Below are positions 44,928 through 50,936 of a stretch of DNA of 64,000 bases, piece by piece. The translations under genes and the position numbers were made by a program. Every line of letters starts with the position of its first letter. The stretch's first letter is position 1. The notes beneath the pieces are model-generated. The model was not told where the DNA came from and did not search any database. It saw nothing but the letters and a program-made list of their open reading frames with translations. The DNA is from Bacteroidetes bacterium UBA6183 (GTDB lineage: Bacteria > Bacteroidota > Bacteroidia > UKL13-3): assembly GCA_002422865.1 (NCBI GenBank), contig DITN01000036.1:30833-94832 (forward strand), read 5' to 3'.

Positions 44928-45786
44928 GAAATTAATTCTAAATAAGATTCTGCAATATTATCAAATATTTTGCAACCTCAGCCTTGATGTGGTAGGTGGT
45001 GTTATTTGTAACATGCTGGCCATAACTTATAGCTTTAACATTAACGCCCCTAAAGCTTGGTATATTGCCCTACCGCTAGGCACTTGGCTTGTTTATTTGG
45101 TTGATCATGTGGTGGATGTAATGCGCACCGATAAGGTTTACCCCACACCACGACATCAATTCATTAAAAAATACCTGAAACCAATTATTGCTTTATGTGT
45201 ACTGATTATTTTGGTAATGACAGCCACCACGTTTATTTATTTTGATGAGCAATTGATTACCGTTGGCTTTATTATGTCGGGGGTAATTATTTTACATTTA
45301 ATGTTGGCAAGACTTAATCCGCAATCAAAAAGTATTATCAACAACAAAGAGTTTGGGGTGGCTTTTATATATGCTACTTCTATTTTTATTTATCCTTTAT
45401 TTAATAGCTTTTTATCTATTGGGTTTGATGCACTATTTTACCTCTTTATTCTTTTCTTACTTATTACTTACCAAAGTTTATTGTTGTGTTCCATCATCGA
45501 ATATCCAATTGATATGTTAATGAACAATACCAGTTTTATCAGAACAATGGGCTTACCAAAAGGTATGGTCATTTTTCAAGGCATCACTTTATCGGCCTTT
45601 ATTTTGTTGGTGTTTATAACCATTGGCTTAAACTTTTACAACCCTGCTTTGCCTGCATTTTACTTCTTGATTCTTGCCGGAAATTACCTCATTTACCTGA
45701 ACAGAAATAAATTACAACAACATTTTATGTACCGTAAAATTGCTGAGCTACTTTTTTGGTTGCCTGCTTTGGGTTTGTTGTATTGA
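44926..45786 (+). CDS. UbiA-like integral membrane prenyltransferase-family protein
   Basis: I use the ATG at 44926 (286 residues, MKLILNKILQYYQIF); a frame from 44875 would add 17 hydrophilic residues running far into the divergent gene. There are about eight membrane helices. GTWLVYLVDHVVDVMRTDK near residue 65 resembles the first Asp-rich motif of UbiA prenyltransferases (D-x3-D), but the second Asp motif is weak (IIEYPIDMLMN). It may be a divergent or non-catalytic member. Its start codon overlaps that of the barrel gene on the other strand (CATG). Confidence 0.55.
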   Translation: MKLILNKILQYYQIFCNLSLDVVGGVICNMLAITYSFNINAPKAWYIALPLGTWLVYLVDHVVDVMRTDKVYPTPRHQFIKKYLKPIIALCVLIILVMTATTFIYFDEQLITVGFIMSGVIILHLMLARLNPQSKSIINNKEFGVAFIYATSIFIYPLFNSFLSIGFDALFYLFILFLLITYQSLLLCSIIEYPIDMLMNNTSFIRTMGLPKGMVIFQGITLSAFILLVFITIGLNFYNPALPAFYFLILAGNYLIYLNRNKLQQHFMYRKIAELLFWLPALGLLY

Positions 45787-45827
45787 AGTAGTTTTTTACA
45801 ACAGTTTTTGCCTCTCGAAGAAGGAAT

Positions 45828-45867
45828 AACCACAGAGATCACAGCGTTTTACACGGAGAACACAACG
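45828..45867 (+). repeat. Degenerate dispersed-repeat-like intergenic sequence
   Basis: AACCACAGAGATCACAG and the following CGTTTTACACGGAGAACACA form a run of near-repeated CACAGAG/CACGGAG units between the UbiA-like gene and the yidC terminator. It has the look of the CACAGAG-type intergenic repeats scattered in many genomes. Only one copy is in this window, so its repeat nature is not proven. Confidence 0.3.
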
Positions 45868-45952
45868 CATTGCCTCAACCGATGCAAAATGCTGAAGACA
45901 TTACCGCCCGTTGTGGTTAAACCGAAACTCACTGTGGTTACCAACCACAAAA

Positions 45953-45988
45953 AAACCGCTCCAAAATTTCTTCCGGAGCGGTTTATTT
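45953..45988. terminator. yidC terminator (bidirectional)
   Basis: AAACCGCTCC / GGAGCGGTTT arms with a 12-base loop; A's on one side, T's on the other. Confidence 0.85.
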
Positions 45989-46006
45989 TATCTTTCATCT
46001 AAAAGC

Positions 46007-47833
46007 CTATTTCTTTTTAACGGGTTGTTTCATATCAACACCACGCGCCTTGGCCATATCTTCCAACTTTTGCTGGAATTTACTTTTGGTTACCGGCTTC
46101 TTTTTGTTCTCCTGTATTTGTGCATGCATCTTGGTATCATCAACAAATACGCGTATTAACAATTGCTGACCAATGGTGAATAAGTTACTTACAAAGTAGT
46201 AATAATTTAAACCTGCTGCAAAACTGTTTAACATAAACAAGAAAATTACAGGCATGAAGTAACTCATCCATTTCATTTGTCCTGTCATGCCACTTTGTTC
46301 GTTGTTATACACTGCATAAACAACCGATGAGATCGTCATTAATAAGGCAAACAAACTTACGTGGCTACCATAACCGGGGATACTGAATCCGAATTCTAAA
46401 ATACTATCATACGTACTTAAATCAGGTGCCCATAAAAATGCTTGTTGGCGTAGTTCAAATGCACTTGGGAAAAACTGGAACATGGCCACCAATATTGGCA
46501 TTTGCAACAATACCGGAATACATCCACCTAAAGGATTTACACCGGCCTGGCGATAAATCTTCATGTTCTCTTGTTGTATTTTGGTCATGTCATCACCAAA
46601 CTTTTCTTTTATCTCATCCAACTCCGGTTTTAACACACGCATTTTTGCGGTTGATAAATACGATTTGTAAACCAACGGGAACAATATGGTTTTAACAATT
46701 AAAGTCAACAAGAAAATTATTAAACCAAAACTGCTGATGTATTGGCTTAAGAAATAAAACACGTTTACGGTTAAATATTTATTTACCCAACGGAAGATAC
46801 CCCAGCCCATTGGTACAATACGCTCCAATTGGCTTTCGTCTAACTTGGCTAAAGTTTTGTAGTGGTTAGGACCAAAATAAAACTTCATACCAAACGACTC
46901 GCTTGGGGTGTGGTTATAGGGTACCACTAAACTTGCACTTAGTTGTTTGATGTATTGTTGGGTAGCATCGTTTTTGGTTTCAACCTTTGCACTGGCAAAT
47001 TCTTTTTCGGCAATTAAACTGGCATTGAAATACTGTTGTTTAAACGAAATCCATTTTACCGGAGTAGTTAAATCAACTACTTCTTCTTTGGTTTCCGAAA
47101 TGTAATCAGGCTCCTCGGCTGTGGTTTTGTAATAAACAGTGGTGGTGCGGTGTTCGGCATCAAATGTTTTTTCTTGCTGACGAATTTTAGCCGACCAATT
47201 CATGTCAATAAACTTAGATCCGGCAGCAATGTTTTTATCCATACCCACCAAGTTTAACTGATAGCTAACCATGTTGGTTTTATCGCTAAAAGCATAATGT
47301 TGCTCGATGTATTGGTTGGCACCAACTTCTACCTTCATGCTCAAACCTTTGCCATCAGCATCGGGTTGAGGGGTGAAGTATAAATCACCGGTGTTTATTT
47401 GTTTGCCATCTTTGGTTTTAAAGCTGTAGTTTAATTCCTCGTTGGTACCATCAAACAAAATAAGTTCGGTGCCATCATATTTTTTATGATTTTTAAGTAC
47501 CACCTTTTTTAATGCACCACCTTTATTGCTAAAGGTTAACAACATATCGTTGTTTTCTAAAGTAGTGAACGATTCTTTACCAACAGCTGCAGTTGCAAAA
47601 GTACCGTACGATTCTTTAATGGCACTGCTATCGGTGGCTTGTGCAGTATCTGCTTTAGCCTTTAATGCCAACAATGCTTTAGCAGCACTGTCTTTTTGCG
47701 ATTGAACAAGTAGAATCGAATCTTTTTGTTGTTGCAACGTTTTTAGTTCGGCATCACTAGGTTGATTAATCCAGGCAAAAGCTACCAAGATTGCAAAAAT
47801 CAACCCAAGGCCAATCATTGAATTTCTATCCAT
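46007..47833 (-). CDS. yidC: Membrane protein insertase YidC
   Basis: 608 residues. The N-terminal signal-anchor helix (MIGLGLIFAILVAFAWINQP) is followed by the large periplasmic beta-sandwich domain (residues ~60-340) usual in Gram-negative YidC. Then come five membrane helices, including FGLIIFLLTLIVKTILFPLVYKSYLSTAKMRVLKPELDEIKEKFGDD (helix 2 with conserved Lys/Arg, then the coiled cytoplasmic loop), MPILVAMFQFFP and a basic C-terminus. It inserts membrane proteins alone or with SecYEG. A TACTTTTG minus-7 box lies at 47865-47872. No rpmH or rnpA is nearby. Confidence 0.95.
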   Translation of the reverse strand: MDRNSMIGLGLIFAILVAFAWINQPSDAELKTLQQQKDSILLVQSQKDSAAKALLALKAKADTAQATDSSAIKESYGTFATAAVGKESFTTLENNDMLLTFSNKGGALKKVVLKNHKKYDGTELILFDGTNEELNYSFKTKDGKQINTGDLYFTPQPDADGKGLSMKVEVGANQYIEQHYAFSDKTNMVSYQLNLVGMDKNIAAGSKFIDMNWSAKIRQQEKTFDAEHRTTTVYYKTTAEEPDYISETKEEVVDLTTPVKWISFKQQYFNASLIAEKEFASAKVETKNDATQQYIKQLSASLVVPYNHTPSESFGMKFYFGPNHYKTLAKLDESQLERIVPMGWGIFRWVNKYLTVNVFYFLSQYISSFGLIIFLLTLIVKTILFPLVYKSYLSTAKMRVLKPELDEIKEKFGDDMTKIQQENMKIYRQAGVNPLGGCIPVLLQMPILVAMFQFFPSAFELRQQAFLWAPDLSTYDSILEFGFSIPGYGSHVSLFALLMTISSVVYAVYNNEQSGMTGQMKWMSYFMPVIFLFMLNSFAAGLNYYYFVSNLFTIGQQLLIRVFVDDTKMHAQIQENKKKPVTKSKFQQKLEDMAKARGVDMKQPVKKK

Positions 47834-47864
47834 TATATTTAATTATGCTTCTTTAAACAGCGTG

Positions 47865-47872
47865 CAAAAGTA
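47865..47872 (-). promoter_or_regulatory. yidC minus-7 element TACTTTTG
   Basis: TAnnTTTG match on the minus strand, 31 bases upstream of the yidC ATG. Confidence 0.5.
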
Positions 47873-47995
47873 CTATTTTTTAGGTAGCTACCACACAAAT
47901 AGCCCATGTTTGGCCGTTTTTTAGGTGAAACCCTATTTTACAACGACTTAAGTACTTTATTTACGCGACTTTACCACTTACTGTTTACATTTTTT

Positions 47996-48003
47996 TAGCT
48001 TTG
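47996..48003 (+). promoter_or_regulatory. miaE minus-7 element TAGCTTTG
   Basis: TAnnTTTG match only 4 bases before the ATG at 48008, suggesting a leaderless mRNA. Confidence 0.55.
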
Positions 48004-48007
48004 CCCC

Positions 48008-48589
48008 ATGTTAGGATTAAAATTAGCTACCGACCCACGTTGGGCCAATGCAGCAGAAAAATCGTTAGAAGAAGTTTTGATTGACCACGCTTACTGCGAG
48101 CAAAAAGCAGCCACAACCGGCATATCCTTAATTGTGCAATACCCCGAGTTTGAAAAAATGGTAAAAACCTGCACGGCCATTGTTGCCGAAGAATGGGGAC
48201 ATTTTAGAAAAGTATTAAAAGAGCTTGATAAACGTGGGTTTAAGTTTGGACCACAGCGTAAAGATGCTTACGTAAACGAGTTGATGAAATTGATAACACG
48301 TGGTGGCGATAGAAACGAACAGGTAGCAGAACGTTTGTTGTTATTGGCCATGATTGAAGCCCGCAGTTGCGAACGTTTTAGGGTATTATCGTTAAACATG
48401 AGCGACCCTGATTTGCGTGAATTTTACCACGAGTTTATGGTAAGCGAAGCCGGACATTACGTAACCTTTATTGATTTGGCCAAAGAATACAAAGGCGAAG
48501 AGTACGTGAAACAACGCTGGCAAGAAATTTTAGATGGCGAAGCCGAAATCATGAAAAACATGACTCCGACAGGAGAAAGGATACATTAG
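48008..48589 (+). CDS. miaE: tRNA 2-methylthio-N6-isopentenyladenosine-37 hydroxylase
   Basis: 193 residues. A ferritin-like four-helix bundle carries the di-iron ligands: E in SLEEVLIDHAYCEQKA, E-x2-H in VAEEWGHFRKVL, E in IEARSCERFRVLS, and E-x2-H in VSEAGHYVTFIDLAKEY. This is the MiaE pattern. It hydroxylates the isopentenyl group of ms2i6A37 on tRNAs reading UNN codons, using oxygen. The gene is preceded by a minus-7 box with almost no leader. It is followed by the first copy of a repeated terminator and then the miaE-pyrG island. Confidence 0.93.
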   Translation: MLGLKLATDPRWANAAEKSLEEVLIDHAYCEQKAATTGISLIVQYPEFEKMVKTCTAIVAEEWGHFRKVLKELDKRGFKFGPQRKDAYVNELMKLITRGGDRNEQVAERLLLLAMIEARSCERFRVLSLNMSDPDLREFYHEFMVSEAGHYVTFIDLAKEYKGEEYVKQRWQEILDGEAEIMKNMTPTGERIH

Positions 48590-48611
48590 TACGTTTAAAA
48601 AAACACCAAAC

Positions 48612-48641
48612 AAAAAAGCCGAACATTACTGCTCGGCTTTT
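48612..48641. terminator. miaE terminator, copy A of a duplicated terminator
   Basis: AAAAAGCCGA / TCGGCTTTTT perfect arms. The surrounding 38 bases (from CACCAAAC at 48603) recur at 49376-49413 with one base deleted and one changed. Confidence 0.85.
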
Positions 48642-48657
48642 TGCTTAATATGACGCG

Positions 48658-49302
48658 TTACTCAGATTTATCCCAAAACTCATTTGTTAGATAAAATACG
48701 GTATCAATAAAATACAAGACACCATTTTTTGTTAAAACATTCTCATCATGTAAATCTTCAAGAATAATTCCCAAATCTTTATTTATGTAATCGTTATTTC
48801 GGTTGTTCTTAAAACCATTTGCTTCAAGAAATGCTTTAACTTTTGTTAAATCAGTCACATCTGTTATGGTAACAAATTGCTGTTTAACTACAGCATATAG
48901 ATTTTCATTCTCCTTAGTGAATCCAACAAGCTCATAGGCCGTGTCTGGGAAAAAGAAATTATGGAGTAAAAGATTATGGAAATAATCAATCCAACTAACA
49001 TAATAAATTGCATCATTTAACTTGAGCACATGTTCCGAATCCTTCAAGAAAACTCTTTGTTCGGCCCCTTCACTCACGTATTGAGAGAAATCGATGTCTG
49101 TTATCCAAAGACATGACTCTGAAACGAACTTTTCTAGCCTCTCTGTTTCTTGTTTTCTGATTTGCTTTGTAGTTTCAGCTTCAATGCTTGATTGCGCGCC
49201 ATCTTTAAGGTAACGGGTGGCTGCTTGGATAATTGCTCCAAAGCTAATCTGGTTCTTTCCTGAAATGATATGGTGTAATTCATCTTTAAGGTGATTATGC
49301 AT
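48658..49302 (-). CDS. Stand-alone polyvalent-type protein kinase-like domain protein
   Basis: I start at the ATG at 49300-49302 (214 residues, MHNHLKDELHHIISGKNQ), 5 bases after a minus-7 box; an upstream Met adds 8 residues. The core EGAEQRVFLKDSEHVLKLNDAIYYVSWIDYF is a kinase-like N-lobe with a Lys (VLKLND). KEFLEANGF-like text (VKAFLEANGFKNNRNNDYINKD) leads to LGIILEDLHDENVLTKNGVLYFIDTVFYL, with the catalytic D-x-H-D-x-N and a downstream Asp. From memory this matches the Ser/Thr/Tyr-kinase-like domain found in polyvalent proteins of phages and conjugative elements, here as a free-standing protein with a helical N-terminus. The gene is flanked by two copies of the same terminator, which suggests insertion. 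Confidence 0.65.
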   Translation of the reverse strand: MHNHLKDELHHIISGKNQISFGAIIQAATRYLKDGAQSSIEAETTKQIRKQETERLEKFVSESCLWITDIDFSQYVSEGAEQRVFLKDSEHVLKLNDAIYYVSWIDYFHNLLLHNFFFPDTAYELVGFTKENENLYAVVKQQFVTITDVTDLTKVKAFLEANGFKNNRNNDYINKDLGIILEDLHDENVLTKNGVLYFIDTVFYLTNEFWDKSE

Positions 49303-49307
49303 CAAGG

Positions 49308-49315
49308 CAAATATA
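49308..49315 (-). promoter_or_regulatory. Minus-7 element TATATTTG of the kinase-like gene
   Basis: TAnnTTTG match on the minus strand, 5 bases before the chosen ATG. Confidence 0.5.
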
Positions 49316-49382
49316 CAAAAAGACATTTAAGAAAATTCCCTCTTAATACGGGCATAATTGGTTGCCTTACTTAGCACCAAAC

Positions 49383-49412
49383 AAAAAGCCGAACATTACT
49401 GCTCGACTTTTT
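49383..49412 (-). terminator. Terminator copy B, next to the pyrG 3' relic
   Basis: AAAAAGCCGA / TCGACTTTTT. The one base differing from copy A gives an A.C mismatch if read on the plus strand but a permitted U.G pair on the minus strand, so it still works for minus-strand transcripts coming from pyrG's side. Confidence 0.75.
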
Positions 49413-49419
49413 GTTAATT

Positions 49420-49449
49420 TTATGAATTGCTGTAATCCATCGCGGCTTT
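49420..49449 (-). pseudogene. Relic of a pyrG 3' end (nine codons and stop)
   Basis: The minus strand reads AAA GCC GCG ATG GAT TAC AGC AAT TCA TAA in the window's own codons, i.e. KAAMDYSNS-stop. This is exactly the last nine residues of the intact pyrG (50937-50966), with Tyr and final Ser written by different codons. Seventeen consecutive bases are identical. It lies 1.49 kb from the present pyrG end, directly against the stop codon of a lipoprotein gene and 8 bases upstream of terminator copy B. It looks like the original pyrG end displaced by an insertion. Confidence 0.75.
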
Positions 49450-50188
49450 AATCGACATCGATTATCCATTCCTCATTACTCATAGTAAGGACTTTAATAA
49501 GTCCATGCCTTAAAGTAATCCAGACTTTACGAATAGCATTTGAACCTGTAATTTTCCCGTTATCAAAGGTAACTTCTATACAATTTTTGTAAATCCTGCT
49601 ATCAATAATTATTTCGGGATAAAATTTATAAATCCCATTTACTGTTGTATCTCCTCCTAGTATTTCTGAGCCATCTCTTTTTTCCAAATAGCATTCATTA
49701 ACCATTCCCGCACCACTCTTCAGACAATAATGAAACCTACAAAATCCACTATCTTTTAAATCAGTAGGATCAATAATTGCAAGCCGCTTGAAACCTTTAT
49801 TATTATACTCCCACGTATCTGGGTTTATTAACAATTTAATTTTATCATTTCTATCAACTTCAAGTTTTATGTAACAAGATATTGCGTAAAGTTGTGAACC
49901 ATAGGCAGCAGATAGGGTTTGACCTTCTTCTGCTCTACATTTAGAGTCAACCTCTTCAGTCCAACGACTACCTTCTTCAACGAAAGTTCTTGCAGAATTT
50001 AATTCATCGTTTCGTCCTAGGTTTGATTTCATTTTTATTACACCAGAGTGAAGTGAATCAAATGAGTTTCTCATAGTATCTGTTAAAACAAACTTTTTAA
50101 CAACAAACTTAGACTCAGTGCACGTTTCGCATGATTGATTCAAAACAATCAGTATGAATAGAAACCCGATAATTACTTTAAAATCCAT
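49448..50188 (-). CDS. Hypothetical lipoprotein B of the miaE-pyrG island
   Basis: 246 residues. The lipobox is VLNQSC (Cys ~20), then ETCTESKFVVKKF. There are five further Cys in the mature protein (SKCRAEE, ISCYIKL, GFCRFHYCLKSG, NECYLE, KNCIEV). The C-terminus ITLRHGLIKVLTMSNEEWIID resembles the end of the neighbouring lipoprotein A, so the two are distant paralogues with a lipoprotein-type beta domain. No family name is recognised. The start overlaps the end of gene A by 16 bases. The stop codon TAA runs into the pyrG relic. Confidence 0.65.
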   Translation of the reverse strand: MDFKVIIGFLFILIVLNQSCETCTESKFVVKKFVLTDTMRNSFDSLHSGVIKMKSNLGRNDELNSARTFVEEGSRWTEEVDSKCRAEEGQTLSAAYGSQLYAISCYIKLEVDRNDKIKLLINPDTWEYNNKGFKRLAIIDPTDLKDSGFCRFHYCLKSGAGMVNECYLEKRDGSEILGGDTTVNGIYKFYPEIIIDSRIYKNCIEVTFDNGKITGSNAIRKVWITLRHGLIKVLTMSNEEWIIDVD

Positions 50189-50859
50189 ACCTCATCATTT
50201 GTAAGTTTAACACCAATAAATCCTTTCTGACGAGAATAATAAAACTCATACGCCTTAATCTGTCCGTAGCTATAACGCGCATATATCACATGAATATTAT
50301 TGTATAAATTTCCCGCTAGAGTAATTGTATCGCGATAAGTCACATCACCCGCTGTTGTAGTATCATCAGGGTTAAAACTTGCCGTTGAATTTAGTACTCC
50401 CAAAGTAAGTTTTTCAGGAATGTTATCATAAGTAATACTGTCCTCCAAATTCATTGAAGAGTTGATCGGTTTTGATCTAGACAAAGTTATTGGTCCCCAG
50501 GCACCATCACCATTTATTGAAACCACCTCGCTAACAACTCTAATTTTGGTCTGTTCTACTCCGCTTGAACTACAACATTCAATTTCAATAGGTTTATTCC
50601 CTATGGTAACATCCGAATAAGATAAGTTTTTATGAGTAACAGAATACGCAGTCGTGTATCCTTTATCATTATTAAGTGTAAAAGGCTGGCCCAATTTATA
50701 ATGACTTAACCAATCAGAATTTTTTGAACTCAAACTATTCACTGAAGGCAAATATCTATCACGAGTACAGACGTAACCATAATCATAACAAGGACTGCGA
50801 TTACATGACTGTATCACAGAAATGAATATCACAGTTAAGAAGAAAAAAAGATATCGCAT
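50173..50859 (-). CDS. Hypothetical lipoprotein A of the miaE-pyrG island
   Basis: I start at the ATG at 50857-50859 (228 residues). The signal peptide MRYLFFFLTVIFISVIQSC has a clean lipobox with Cys at residue 19; a longer frame from 50913 would begin inside the pyrG terminator. The mature part starts NRSPCYDYGYVCTRD and contains a CCSS motif, with strand-rich sequence ending FYYSRQKGFIGVKLTNDEVWIL. Lipoproteins ending in this kind of GxIxVxxxxxxxW motif are common as lineage-specific families in Bacteroidota. Function unknown. Coupled with gene B by overlap. Confidence 0.65.
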   Translation of the reverse strand: MRYLFFFLTVIFISVIQSCNRSPCYDYGYVCTRDRYLPSVNSLSSKNSDWLSHYKLGQPFTLNNDKGYTTAYSVTHKNLSYSDVTIGNKPIEIECCSSSGVEQTKIRVVSEVVSINGDGAWGPITLSRSKPINSSMNLEDSITYDNIPEKLTLGVLNSTASFNPDDTTTAGDVTYRDTITLAGNLYNNIHVIYARYSYGQIKAYEFYYSRQKGFIGVKLTNDEVWILK

Positions 50860-50877
50860 AGCAACAGATTTATAGAA

Positions 50878-50885
50878 CGAATATA
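50878..50885 (-). promoter_or_regulatory. Minus-7-like element TATATTCG of the lipoprotein pair
   Basis: TAnnTTTG with one change, 18 bases upstream of the ATG at 50859, partly inside the pyrG terminator stem. Confidence 0.4.
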
Positions 50886-50922
50886 AAAAATGCCACAAGA
50901 AAACTTGCAGCATTTTTTATAT
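50881..50922. terminator. Present pyrG terminator
   Basis: Thirteen-base perfect inverted arms ATATAAAAAATGC / GCATTTTTTATAT with an inner CAAG/CTTG pair. It lies 14 bases after the pyrG stop. Confidence 0.85.
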
Positions 50923-50936
50923 ATTAACTTGGTTTA

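Noticed and set aside
45808..46002. 64-codon open frame after the UbiA-like gene
   Set aside because: It runs through the repeat-like patch and the yidC terminator; no coding signature.
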